From: CAVZVW01 sp963778845 | GTDB lineage: Bacteria; Actinomycetota; Actinomycetes; Actinomycetales; Kineosporiaceae | DNA: 64,000 bases | Direction of reading: 5' to 3' | Assembly (NCBI GenBank): GCA_963778845.1 | Contig: CAVZVW010000009.1 | Coordinates: 1,488,001 to 1,552,000 of the forward strand | In this document: positions 53,098 to 61,544 of the stretch, in pieces | Numbering within the stretch: the first letter of the stretch is position 1 | Layout of the letters: the number at the start of each line of letters is the position of its first letter | Program-made: the position numbers and the translations under genes | Notes under the pieces: generated by a model | Seen by the model: only the letters and a program-made list of their open reading frames with translations | Databases searched by the model: none | What the model was told of the DNA's origin: nothing

Positions 53098-53637
53098 TCA
53101 CCCGTCGAACGGCACGACGGCGATCTCGCTGCCGCCGACGACGATGACGACGAGGCGCTCGACTCTCGCGGTGATCTCGCGGAAGCCGCGCGCGACGTCC
53201 CGCACCGCCTTTGCCAGGTCGTCGGGGCGAAGCCGGGTGGCCAGCGTGCAGTGGGCAGTCCACGACTGCGGGTCTGACTGCGCACCGAACGCCCGTCCCC
53301 AGCCCGCGGCGAGCAGCGCCGCGTCGGCGTCGCGCTGAAGAGCGGCCAAGGCCGACGAGGGTCGCGGGCCAAGCCACAGGACACCGCCGCCGGGGAAGAC
53401 CCCGAGATGGTCAAGGCGTACCGGGAAGGGACGGCGCCCAGCCGCCTGGCGAGCCGTCGTGACGACCCGGTCCAGGTCGCCCGGCGTCGTGCGCGCAGCC
53501 GCGAGGGTGATGTGCGGGCGGTTGCGGGGAGGGGCGGCGACCGGCACGCCGGCCACCTGGAGGCGTGACACGTGCCGGAGCAGGGCCGCTTCGGCGTCGG
53601 GGTCGAAGGCCGCGCACACAACGGCAGTCGGGGCCAC
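53098..53637 (-). CDS. thpR: 2'-5' RNA ligase / cyclic phosphodiesterase family protein
   Basis: 179 residues with the two HxTx motifs of the 2H superfamily: HITL near residue 43 and HCTL near residue 130. ThpR-type enzymes open or close 2',3'-cyclic phosphates in RNA. The cellular substrate is unknown. It is convergent with the aminotransferase gene and is not obviously in an operon. Symbol given on family resemblance only. Confidence 0.75.
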   Translation of the reverse strand: MAPTAVVCAAFDPDAEAALLRHVSRLQVAGVPVAAPPRNRPHITLAAARTTPGDLDRVVTTARQAAGRRPFPVRLDHLGVFPGGGVLWLGPRPSSALAALQRDADAALLAAGWGRAFGAQSDPQSWTAHCTLATRLRPDDLAKAVRDVARGFREITARVERLVVIVVGGSEIAVVPFDG

Positions 53638-53828
53638 GACGGCGATCGTAGGCGCGTGTCGGGCCCGGCGGGGGGCTGCGGCGAGACAGGAGGTACTAGT
53701 CCCAAGGTCTCATGGCGCGCAGCCCCCGGCTGGTGCGAGAACTGGACGAACAGAGCGGAACGTGCGGTCCGCGGTCCAGGACACCTCACAGGCACACCTC
53801 AGACACACCTCAGAAGGGAACCGACATC

Positions 53829-54347
53829 ATGCGCATCCCGACCCGCAGCCTCCTCATCGTCAGCGGCGCGGCGGCCATCGCCGTCACCGCCGCGATCAGC
53901 GGCATCGCTGCGGCGTCCGGCGGAGCCGACGACCGCGGAGTCACCTCGGTCGTCACGCCTGGCACCGACGACGGCGGGGGCGCGACCGCCGAGCCCACCG
54001 CCGACCCGACCGCCGAGCCGGGCGACGACAACGGCGTCGACGCCACCGACGAGGCGAGCCAGGGCGCGACCGACGACAACGGGGTCGACGCCACCGACGA
54101 GGCCGGCGAGGACGCCACCGAGGACGACGCGGACGACGCCGGCGAGGACGCGACACAGGACAAGGGCGACGACAACGGCTCAGACAACGCCAACCAGGGC
54201 TCCAGCTCGGGCCGCGGCTCCCAGACCAGCTCGGGCAGCAACGGCTCCGGGCGCGGAGGTCACGACGACCCCGCCAACCACGACAGCGGGGACGACCACG
54301 GCGGCAGCGGCAGCGGCAGCGGCAGCGGCCACGGCGGCAACGGCTGA
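53829..54347 (+). CDS. Secreted low-complexity acidic protein
   Basis: 172 residues from ATG 53829, preceded by AGAAGGGAA. A signal peptide (MRIPTRSLLIVSGAAAIAVT, AAISGIAAASG) is followed by a strongly acidic stretch with repeats (DDNGVDATDEA twice, EDATEDDADDAGEDATQD), then Gly/Ser/His-rich SGSGSGSGHGGNG. No fold or family recognised; predicted to be exported and disordered. It could bind cations or act as a wall-associated spacer, but no function is shown. Confidence 0.7.
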   Translation: MRIPTRSLLIVSGAAAIAVTAAISGIAAASGGADDRGVTSVVTPGTDDGGGATAEPTADPTAEPGDDNGVDATDEASQGATDDNGVDATDEAGEDATEDDADDAGEDATQDKGDDNGSDNANQGSSSGRGSQTSSGSNGSGRGGHDDPANHDSGDDHGGSGSGSGSGHGGNG

Positions 54348-54369
54348 CCAAGGACGACCCACCGAGTGA

Positions 54370-54407
54370 GCGCGCGCCGGCGGAAACCCCTCCCCGCCGG
54401 CGCGCGC
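54370..54407 (+). terminator. Hairpin after the secreted acidic protein
   Basis: A perfect 14-bp GC stem (54370-54383 with 54394-54407) and a 10-base loop, 22 bp past the stop codon. Confidence 0.65.
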
Positions 54408-54440
54408 CGCCGCTGCCCGGGCATCATCTGGGCGGCGGCG

Positions 54441-54478
54441 GCGAGCGGGGGTCCACCGCCCGGTGGGCCCCCGCTCGC
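54441..54478. repeat. Second large hairpin in the spacer
   Basis: 17-bp stem (54441-54457 with 54462-54478), one G-T wobble, 4-base loop. It follows the terminator and precedes the dispersed repeats in the gap 54348-54660. Confidence 0.65.
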
Positions 54479-54482
54479 GTCG

Positions 54483-54650
54483 TCGGTGATCGTGAGACAT
54501 GCCGGGCTGGCGGGGTCGGTGATCGTGAGACATCGCCGGTTCGGGGTGTGATCGTGATGCACCACGGCCGGCTCCACGCTTGCGGTGTCTCACGATCACC
54601 GATGCTTCTCGCGACCAACTCCGTGATCGTGAGACATGCGGGGCTGGCAG
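54483..54650. repeat. Cluster of short interspersed repeats upstream of add
   Basis: GTGATCGTGAGACAT occurs three times directly (54486-54500, 54519-54533, 54623-54637), twice followed by GC(C)GGGCTGGC. A partial direct copy is at 54548-54560 and an inverted copy of 17 bases at 54586-54602. This fills the spacer up to the adenosine deaminase start. Confidence 0.85.
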
Positions 54651-54660
54651 GATCTGCGGC

Positions 54661-55806
54661 ATGTCGTCGCCGGAGCCCGCACGAGCGGTCGAGCTCCTGC
54701 CCAAGGCCCACCTCCACCTGCACTTCACGGGGAGCATGCGGCCCGCAACGCTGAAGGACCTCGCGGCCAAGCACGGCGTCCGCCTGCCCGAGTCGCTGCG
54801 CGAGCAACACCTGCTGCGCCTGACCCCGGACGAGCGCGGCTGGTTCCGGTTCCAGCGCATGTACGACGCCGCGCGCGCCTGTGTGCGCGACGCCGAGGAC
54901 ATGCGCCGCATCGTGCTCGAGGCCGCGCAGGACGACGCTGCCGAGGGGTCCGGGTGGCTCGAGATCCAGGTGGACCCGACGTCCTACGCGCCGTTCGTCG
55001 GCGGGCTCACCCCGGCGCTGGAGATCGTGCTGGACGCCGCCCGCGAGGCGAGCCGGACGACGCGCTGCCAGGTGGCGGTCGTCGTCGCGGCCAGCCGCAC
55101 CCGGCACCCGCTGGACGCGCGGACGCTCGCCAGGCTGGCGGCGCGCCATGCCGGCGACGGGCCGGGGACGGTCGTCGGGTTCGGCCTGTCCAACGACGAG
55201 CGGCGCGGCGTCACCGAGGAGTTCGCTGCGGCGTTCCGGATCGCGGCGGCCGCAGGGTTGGCGAGCGTTCCGCACAGTGGCGAGCTGCTCGGGGGCGACC
55301 ACGTCAGGCAGACCCTCGACGCTCTGGCACCGGACCGCCTCGGGCACGGGGTGCGCAGCGCCGAGGCTCCGGACATCCTGGCCCGGCTGGTCGACGAGGG
55401 GGTGGCGCTCGAGGTGTGCCCGGCCAGCAACGTGGCGCTGGGCGTGTACCCGACGATGGCCGACGTCCCCTTGCGGACCCTGCTGGACGCCGGTGCCCAG
55501 GTGGCGCTGGGTGCGGACGACCCGCTGCTGTTCGGCCCCCGGCTGGCCGCGCAGTACCAGTCGGCCCGCGACGACCACGGCCTCGCCGACCCCGCCCTGG
55601 CCGCGCTCGCCCGCAGCTCGGTCGAGGCGTCCCGGGCGCCGCTGGCCGTCAGGCGTTCGCTGCTCGACGGGGTGGACCGATGGCTGACCGCGGGCCGGGG
55701 AGGGCTGTCCTCACATGCCGCGGGCGGGGTGGGGCCGTCCTCGCCTGCCGCGGACCAGTCAGGGACGTCTCGCCTGCCAGGCCTGCCAGGCGGCCTCCAG
55801 GGCTGA
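54661..55806 (+). CDS. Adenosine deaminase family amidohydrolase
   Basis: Zinc amidohydrolase, probably deaminating adenosine or a related purine. 381 residues from ATG 54661 (AGGA eight bases upstream). Motifs along the barrel: PKAHLHLHFTGSMRPATL (metal histidines), FGLSNDERR, SVPHSGE, RLGHGVR (metal His), LEVCPASNVALGVYP and LGADDPLLFG (metal Asp). The C-terminal 40 residues are low-complexity and overlap 48 bp of the opposite-strand aminotransferase. The substrate may differ from adenosine because several loop residues differ from E. coli Add. Confidence 0.82.
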   Translation: MSSPEPARAVELLPKAHLHLHFTGSMRPATLKDLAAKHGVRLPESLREQHLLRLTPDERGWFRFQRMYDAARACVRDAEDMRRIVLEAAQDDAAEGSGWLEIQVDPTSYAPFVGGLTPALEIVLDAAREASRTTRCQVAVVVAASRTRHPLDARTLARLAARHAGDGPGTVVGFGLSNDERRGVTEEFAAAFRIAAAAGLASVPHSGELLGGDHVRQTLDALAPDRLGHGVRSAEAPDILARLVDEGVALEVCPASNVALGVYPTMADVPLRTLLDAGAQVALGADDPLLFGPRLAAQYQSARDDHGLADPALAALARSSVEASRAPLAVRRSLLDGVDRWLTAGRGGLSSHAAGGVGPSSPAADQSGTSRLPGLPGGLQG

Positions 55807-57234
55807 GCCGACGATGTCGACCAGCCGGTCGAGCACGGCGTCGTCGGCCACGAGGGGGGGCGAGATCTGGACCACCGGCTCGCCGCGGTCGTCGAGCCGG
55901 CAGAGCAGGCCCAAGGCGTCCATCCGCTCCGAGAGCACACCACGCAGCAGCCAGTCGGCCTCGGCGGCGGTGAAGGTCTGACGCGTGGCGGCGTCCTTCA
56001 CCAGCTCCACCGCCCAGAAGAACCCCGCACCCCGGACGTCGCCGACCAGCGGGATCCGGCGCAGCCCCTCGAGCCCGGCCCGCAGGGCGGGCTCGCGGGT
56101 GCGGACCTGACCCAGCACGTCCTCGTCCTCGTAGACGTCGAGGGCGGCGTGCGCGACCGCCGTGGACAGCGGGTGGCCGCTGAACGTCAGCCCGTGCATG
56201 AAGGTGGCCCCCCCGCTGACGAAGGGCTCCGCGACACGCTCCGTCACGAGTACCCCGCCGAGGGGGGCGTGCCCGGCGGTGGCGCCCTTGGCGAACGTGA
56301 GCAGGTCGGGCCGGATGCCGTAACGCTGCCCGGCGAACCACTCCCCCAGGCGCCCGAAGGCCGTGATCGTCTCGTCGGCGACGAGGAGGATGCCGTACCT
56401 GTCGCAGACCTCCCGCAACCCCTGCCAGTAGCCGGCGGGCGGAGTGAACGCTCCCCCGGAGTTCTGGACCGGCTCGGCGATGAGCATCGCGACCTGGTCG
56501 GCACCCTCCCACTCGATGGTGGCCTCGACCTCGGCGAGCAGGGCGGCCGTGAGCGCGGCCTCGTCGCCCCCCGCTGGGTGCCGGTAGGCGTTCGTGTTCG
56601 CGACGAAGGCCGTCGGGACGGCCAGCGGCTCGAAGGGGTGGCGGATCTCGGGGAGCCCGCTGAAGGACAGGGCGCCGAGGGAGGTGCCGTGGTAGGCCAG
56701 ACGTCGCGCGATCGCCTTGCGGCGCTGCGGCTCCCCCCGATGGGCGTGCCACTGACGAGCGATCTTCCAAGCCGCCTCGACCGACTCTGCGCCGCCGCTG
56801 GTGAGGTAGACCCTGCTCAAGCCGATGGGTGCGGCCATGCCGGCCAGCCGCTCGGCGAGAGCGGCGGCGCCGGGATGAGTGACGTACCAGGAAGGAGTGA
56901 AGACGAGCTCGGAGAGCTGCTTCTGAGCGGCCGCACCGATGCGGGCGCCGAAGCCGTGGCCGAGATTCGTGCAGAACAGCCCGGAGAGCCCGTCGATGAA
57001 CCGGCGACCCCGGGAGTCCACCACATGGCAGCCGTCGCCGCGGACGAAGACCGGGACCTCGCGGTCGGCGAAGTCGGACAGGTCCGTGAAGTTGAGCAAC
57101 AGGTGCCGGCGGACCTGCCGCTGCAGGTCGGCGTGACGTGGGTCCGCATCGCCGACCTCGGTGGTGAGGTGGTCGGCCACCGTCCGGGCCGCCATCGTCG
57201 AGGCGGTCGTGGTGTCCATCGGCAGCTCGCCCAT
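55759..57234 (-). CDS. Class III aminotransferase (aspartate aminotransferase family fold)
   Basis: 491 residues. PLP-enzyme of the omega-amino-acid/diamine transaminase class: FIDGLSGLFCTNLGHGFG near residue 80, LTSGGAESVEAAWKIAR, YHGTSLGALSFSGLP, IAEPVQNSGGAFTPP, ADETITAFGRLGEWFA, and PLP-lysine in LTFAKGATAGHAPLGGVLV. Such enzymes act on terminal amines (beta-alanine, taurine, putrescine, GABA). It is divergent from nothing: TetR lies 135 bp upstream on the same strand, and two TetR-type palindromes lie in the gap, so it is likely repressed with the plus-strand cluster. ATG 57219 is an alternative start. Confidence 0.85.
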   Translation of the reverse strand: MGELPMDTTTASTMAARTVADHLTTEVGDADPRHADLQRQVRRHLLLNFTDLSDFADREVPVFVRGDGCHVVDSRGRRFIDGLSGLFCTNLGHGFGARIGAAAQKQLSELVFTPSWYVTHPGAAALAERLAGMAAPIGLSRVYLTSGGAESVEAAWKIARQWHAHRGEPQRRKAIARRLAYHGTSLGALSFSGLPEIRHPFEPLAVPTAFVANTNAYRHPAGGDEAALTAALLAEVEATIEWEGADQVAMLIAEPVQNSGGAFTPPAGYWQGLREVCDRYGILLVADETITAFGRLGEWFAGQRYGIRPDLLTFAKGATAGHAPLGGVLVTERVAEPFVSGGATFMHGLTFSGHPLSTAVAHAALDVYEDEDVLGQVRTREPALRAGLEGLRRIPLVGDVRGAGFFWAVELVKDAATRQTFTAAEADWLLRGVLSERMDALGLLCRLDDRGEPVVQISPPLVADDAVLDRLVDIVGSALEAAWQAWQARRP

Positions 57235-57274
57235 CTGTTCTGACCCGCCATCCGCACCGGCTGTCCGCCGAGAA

Positions 57275-57292
57275 CCTGAACGGCCATTCAGG
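57275..57292. promoter_or_regulatory. TetR operator candidate 1
   Basis: CCTGAA-N6-TTCAGG, a perfect 6-bp inverted repeat, 41 bp upstream of the class III aminotransferase. Confidence 0.6.
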
Positions 57293-57320
57293 ATATGGCG
57301 CAGGCTACCATGCAGGCGTC

Positions 57321-57344
57321 GGTCCTGACCAGCCGTTCAGGACC
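57321..57344. promoter_or_regulatory. TetR operator candidate 2
   Basis: GGTCCTGA and TCAGGACC arms around CCTGAC-N6-TTCAGG; one mismatch in the inner pair. Its centre is 49 bp from operator 1, on the aminotransferase side of the TetR gene. Confidence 0.6.
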
Positions 57345-57369
57345 GAGCTGCGCGCGACCTCTGGGCGTC

Positions 57370-57990
57370 TCAGCCGTTGCGGCGGCCGGTGAACGCCTGC
57401 GGGTCGACGTCCAGCTCGGCGGCGGCAGCCTCGAGCCACAGCCGCCGGAACTTGGCCGTGGTCATCCCTGGGTCGCCCAGGGCGAGCTGGATGGCGAGCC
57501 CGTCCATCAGCGAGGCCAGCCGGTACGTGGTGGCGGCGGCGTTGCGGGGGCGGAACAGCCCCGTCCGAACCCCCTCGTCGACAACCTCGCGCAGAGCCGC
57601 GCGCCACCGGCGGTCCAGCGCCTCGCGGGCGGCCCGGGCGTTCTCGTCCCGAAGAGCCCTGACCCACAGCTCCAGCCAGAGCGTCCAGTCCCCGACGGCA
57701 GGCCCGGCGCCGGCACCCAGTGCTGCCATGCGCCTGAGCCGCTCGACCGGCCCCGCCGCCGAGCCGAGGTCGCGGTCCAGGTCGGCGTAGAACGCGTCCT
57801 CCGCGACGGTCAGCGCCTCACCGAGCGCCCCCGCCAGGGAGCCGAAGTGGTAGAGGACGAGCCCGGACGACGTACCGGCCGCGCTCGCGATGTCAGTCAC
57901 CCGGGTACCGGAGAAGCCCCTCTCGCGCACCGTCTCGAGGGTCGCGGACAGGATCCGCCGGCGGCGCTCCTCGGGCGCCTTCGATGCCAT
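57370..57990 (-). CDS. TetR family repressor with BetI-type C-terminal domain
   Basis: 206 residues from ATG 57990 (GTG 58005 in frame). Helix-turn-helix: ERRRRILSATLETVRERGFS, GTRVTDIASAAGTSSGLVLY, HFGSLAGALGEAL. The C-terminal ligand domain (DWTLWLELWVRALRDENARA, LASLMDGLAIQLALGDPGMT) matches the pattern of BetI-like regulators, which sense choline, betaines, polyamines and similar small molecules. Operator-like palindromes on both sides and at a downstream gene suggest autoregulation and control of the cluster. Ligand unknown. Confidence 0.88.
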   Translation of the reverse strand: MASKAPEERRRRILSATLETVRERGFSGTRVTDIASAAGTSSGLVLYHFGSLAGALGEALTVAEDAFYADLDRDLGSAAGPVERLRRMAALGAGAGPAVGDWTLWLELWVRALRDENARAAREALDRRWRAALREVVDEGVRTGLFRPRNAAATTYRLASLMDGLAIQLALGDPGMTTAKFRRLWLEAAAAELDVDPQAFTGRRNG

Positions 57991-58043
57991 CGCCGCCCCG
58001 CCCACCGCTCCACCTCTCGCCGACGCACCGGTGCCGCCCGCCC

Positions 58044-58072
58044 TTGACGGCTCCTGAATGTCTGTTCAGGAT
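58044..58072 (+). promoter_or_regulatory. Promoter of the acyl-CoA dehydrogenase operon with TetR operator 3 in its spacer
   Basis: TTGACG (58044-58049), 17-base spacer, CAGGAT (58067-58072). The perfect palindrome CCTGAA-N6-TTCAGG (58053-58070) sits between the two hexamers and overlaps the -10, so a bound TetR dimer would block polymerase. Also 63 bp upstream of the divergent TetR gene. Confidence 0.6.
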
Positions 58073-58111
58073 AGCGGCACAGCATGCCGACTCCCCCGAC
58101 AGAGGTGCGAC

Positions 58112-59336
58112 GTGTCGCTGCAGGCCGAACCGAGGTCGCCGCAGGAGTTCCCGGCGGCGCTACGCGGCGCGCCGGACGACGACGAGGAGCTGCGTCTGCG
58201 AGCGGCGGCCTTCGTCGACGACGTCCTCATCCCGCTGGAGGTCAAGGCCGAGCTCGCCGGCGGCGGGCTGCCCGAGGGGGACCAGCGCACGATCCGGGAG
58301 CAGGCCCTGCGCGCCGGGCTGCACGGCGGCCGCCACGACCGCGAGCACGGCGGCAACGGCTGGACGGCCCGGCAGTGGTTCCTCGTCGAGGAGCAGTTCG
58401 GGCGGTCGACCAACGGGGTCTCCTGGTACGTCCCGGGCGCCTACAACGTGTGGCGGGCCGGCACCCCGGCCCAGATCGAGAGGTGGCTGCGGCCGGCCCT
58501 GCGCGGTGAGCTCCACGACGCCTACGCGGTCACCGAGGCGGACGCCGGTTCCGACCCCACACGCATGCGCACCACCGCCCGCCGCACCGGCCCAGGGCGC
58601 TGGGTCCTCGACGGTGAGAAGTGGTTCGTGACGTTCGGGTCCGTGGCGGCCGTGATCGTCGTCATGGCCTGGGCCGGGCGACGCCTCCGTGCCTGCGGGC
58701 ATGCCGACCCTCTTCGCGGTGCCCGCCGGCGCGCCGGGTGTGCAGATCGTCGACGACCCCCCGTTCACGCACTCCTACCCCCACGGCCACCCCACCATGC
58801 GCTTCGAGGGCGTCGAGCTCACCGACGCCGACGTCCTCGGGGCGGTCGGCGAGGGCGACCTGCTGCAGCGCCGGTGGTTCGTCGAGGAACGTCTGGGGAT
58901 CGCCGCCCGCTGCTGCGGCGCGATGCAGCGCCTGCTCGACGACGGCGTGCGGTGGGCAGCGGGCCGCGAGCAGGGCGGCGCCCGGCTGATCGACCACCAG
59001 GGGGTCTCGTTCCCCCTGGCGGACAGCGCCGCGGACGCCGCCGCCGGCCGCCTCCTTGCCCTGGACGTCGCCGCCCGCATGGACCGCGGGGACGACGAGA
59101 AGCTGGTGCACGGCAAGGCATCCATGGCCAAGCTGTTCTGCTCCGAGGCCGCAAACCGGTGCGCCGACCGGGTGCTGCAGGTCTTCGGCGGCCGCGGCTA
59201 CATGCGCACCACCGCAGCCGAGCGCTTGTGGCGCGAGCTGCGCGTGGACCGGATCTGGGAGGGCACGAGCGAGATCCAGCGGCTCGTCGTGGCCCGGGCG
59301 CTCGAGCGGCGCGGGGTGCGCGCCATGCTCACCTGA
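58112..59336 (+). CDS. Acyl-CoA dehydrogenase, one +1 insertion
   Basis: FAD enzyme that oxidises an acyl-CoA at alpha-beta. GTG 58112 follows AGAGG. ELRLRAAAFVDDVLIPLEVK, HGGNGWTARQWFLVEEQFGR, DAYAVTEADAGSDPTRMRTT (flavin contact) and VLDGEKWFVT. An extra base near 58678 breaks the frame; after it come MPTLFAVPAGAPGVQIVDDP, QVFGGRGYMRTTAAERLWRE and RIWEGTSEIQRLVVARAL. Corrected length 407 residues. First gene of a plus-strand operon; 23 bp before the ligase gene. Confidence 0.88.
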
Positions 59337-59359
59337 GCCCTGACGGCGGCCGCGAGCCC

Positions 59360-61519
59360 ATGCACCCGAGCCGCCTGGACCCGAGCGGCCTGGACCTGGG
59401 CCGCCTGCTCGCGCCCCGCTCCGTCGCCGTGGTCGGGGCGAGCGAGCGGCCCGGCTCCTACGCCGCGCAGACCCTGCTCAACCTCGCGCGGGCGGGCTTC
59501 AGCGGCAGGGTCGTCGGCGTCAACCCCGGCCGCGCGCAGGCCTTCGGGGTGCCTTGCGTGCCGACCCTGGCCGACCTCGACGGACCGGTCGACGCGGTCG
59601 TCGTCGCGACCCCGGCCGCGACCGTGGTCGACCAGGTGGACGCGGCCGGGGCGCTCGGCTGCGGCGGCGTCGTCGTCTTCGCCGCCGGCTTCGAGGACGC
59701 CGCCGGCCAGCGTGCGCAGGTGGCCGTTCGCGAGGCGGCCGCCCGCCACGGCCTGCCCGTGATCGGGCCGAACTCGAACGGGCTCGTCGCGGTCGGTGGA
59801 CGCGCCCCGCTGTGGGGGGACGCCGCACACCTGCCTGCGAGCCCCGGGCCCGTCGCCCTGGTGACCCAGAGCGGGAACGTCGGGGTCGTCGGGCTGGCTC
59901 ACCGGCGCGGCGAGGGCTTGCACACCGTGGTCAGCCTTGGCAACGCCGCGGTGGTCGACGCCGCCGCCGCGGTCTCGCACCTCGCAGGCACGCCCGGCGT
60001 CCGCTGCATCGCCGTCTACCTCGAGGACGACGGCGACGGCGCCCGGCTGGCCGATGCCCTGGCCGAGTGCGCGCGCCACGACGTGCGCCTGGCGGTTCTC
60101 AAGGTCGGGCGCAGCAGCGAGGGCAGGGCCGCCGGGGCCGCGCACACAGCCGCCCTCGCCGGAGACCACCGCGTGTTCGCGGCGCTCGTGCGCCAGGCGG
60201 GCGGTGTGCTGGTCGGCGAGCCCCACGACCTGCTGGAGACCGCCCGTGCCCTGGCGGCCGGACGGCGCCACCCGGGCCGCGTGGCGGTCCTCACCTCCTC
60301 CGGGGGGGACGCCGCCATGGCGGCGGACCTCGCCGACGTCGTCGGCGTCCCCCTGGCCCCCTTGCACCCGACCACCCGGGCGCGGCTGGCCGAGGCACTC
60401 CCGTCGACCGCCCAGGTCGGCAACCCGCTCGACCACACGAACCTCGTCTGGGCCGACACGACCGCGGTCGCGCGGATCGCCGAGGCCCTGGCCCGCGACC
60501 CCGACGTCGGGCACCTCCTCTACGTGCAGGACGAGCCGCCGGGGCTGCCCGAGACGGACCGTCGCGAGTGGGCCGCCACCCGCGAGGGTGGTCGCAGCGG
60601 TGCTCACCGTGCCGGGCTCGAGGCTCTGCTCGTCGCGACAACCCCCGGGCAGGAGCCCCCCCAAGCGGTGAGCGGGCTGGGACCGGCACTGGCGAGCCTC
60701 GCGGCGCTGCGCCGTCCGGCACCCGACCCCGGCCGGCTGCACGCGATCGCTGAAGCCGTCCGGGCATGGCGGGTGCACCCGGTCGCCGAGAGCGGCGGTT
60801 CGCGGGAGGGGTGGCTCTCCGAGCACGCGACCAAGCAGATGCTCGTCGAGGCGGGGATCGCCGTGCCTGCCCACGGGCTCGCGGCCAGCGCGGCCGCGGC
60901 TGCCCGCACGGCGCAGGCGCTGGGGTTCCCGGTAGCCATCAAGCTGAGCGCGCCGGGGCTGCTGCACAAGAGCGAGGCAGGGGCGCTGGCCCTCGACGTC
61001 CGCACCGTCGGCCAGGCACGGGCGGCGGCGACCCGCCTGCTCGGCGGCGGACGCGGCCGGCGCCGGACCGACCCGGGCTCGGCACGTGAGGGTCGGGGCG
61101 CGCCCGGCGCCCTTCTCCTGGTCGAGCGCATGGTCGAGCCAGGTGTCGAGGTACTGGTCGCCGTGCATCACGACGGTGTGGTGCCCGCGCTCGTGGTCGG
61201 GCTCGGCGGGATCTGGGCTGAGGCCCTGGACGACGTGGCCGTCATCCCGCTGCCGGCCGTTGCCGCCGACATCGAGGAGGCGCTGCGCGGCCTGCGCGGC
61301 CAGGCGTTGCTCTTCGGCGGCCGCGGCCGCGCCGGCGTGGACGTGCCCGCGCTGTGCCACCTCGCCGAGCGTGCGGCGGCCCTGCTGCTCGCCAGGGGCC
61401 TGCGGGTGCTCGAGCTCAACCCCGTCGTGGTCGCCCCGATCGGCGCCGTCGCCGTGGACGCGCTCGCCCGCGTGGCAGCCGCGGGCCTGGACGGTCCCGC
61501 CACGGCGCTCCTATCCTGA
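59360..61519 (+). CDS. ADP-forming (NDP-forming) acyl-CoA ligase, alpha-beta fusion
   Basis: Makes or uses an acyl-CoA with NDP/NTP and phosphate. 719 residues. CoA-binding Rossmann domain (APRSVAVVGASERPGSYAAQ), second Rossmann and succinyl-CoA-ligase-like domains (IGPNSNGLVAVGG, VALVTQSGNVGVVGLAHRRG, AAHTAALAGDHRVFAALV), and a C-terminal ATP-grasp half (SEHATKQMLVEAGIAVPAHG, FPVAIKLSAPGLLHKSEAGA, LLVERMVEPGVEVLVAVHHD, VLELNPVVVAP). Together with the dehydrogenase upstream it suggests activation and oxidation of a carboxylate. Frame intact. Confidence 0.88.
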   Translation: MHPSRLDPSGLDLGRLLAPRSVAVVGASERPGSYAAQTLLNLARAGFSGRVVGVNPGRAQAFGVPCVPTLADLDGPVDAVVVATPAATVVDQVDAAGALGCGGVVVFAAGFEDAAGQRAQVAVREAAARHGLPVIGPNSNGLVAVGGRAPLWGDAAHLPASPGPVALVTQSGNVGVVGLAHRRGEGLHTVVSLGNAAVVDAAAAVSHLAGTPGVRCIAVYLEDDGDGARLADALAECARHDVRLAVLKVGRSSEGRAAGAAHTAALAGDHRVFAALVRQAGGVLVGEPHDLLETARALAAGRRHPGRVAVLTSSGGDAAMAADLADVVGVPLAPLHPTTRARLAEALPSTAQVGNPLDHTNLVWADTTAVARIAEALARDPDVGHLLYVQDEPPGLPETDRREWAATREGGRSGAHRAGLEALLVATTPGQEPPQAVSGLGPALASLAALRRPAPDPGRLHAIAEAVRAWRVHPVAESGGSREGWLSEHATKQMLVEAGIAVPAHGLAASAAAAARTAQALGFPVAIKLSAPGLLHKSEAGALALDVRTVGQARAAATRLLGGGRGRRRTDPGSAREGRGAPGALLLVERMVEPGVEVLVAVHHDGVVPALVVGLGGIWAEALDDVAVIPLPAVAADIEEALRGLRGQALLFGGRGRAGVDVPALCHLAERAAALLLARGLRVLELNPVVVAPIGAVAVDALARVAAAGLDGPATALLS

Positions 61520-61538
61520 CTGGATGTTCAGTCAGGAT
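61513..61538. promoter_or_regulatory. TetR operator candidate 4 / hairpin at the ligase-Rieske junction
   Basis: Perfect 9-bp arms ATCCTGACT and AGTCAGGAT around 8 bases. The inner CCTGAC-N6-TTCAGT (61515-61532) has the same spacing as the other three sites. It spans the ligase stop codon and an ATG in its centre. Confidence 0.55.
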
Positions 61539-61544
61539 GAGACG

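Noticed and set aside
53712..53829. Longer start for the secreted acidic protein
   Set aside because: The upstream codons would bury the signal peptide. ATG 53829 has a ribosome-binding site and begins the signal sequence.
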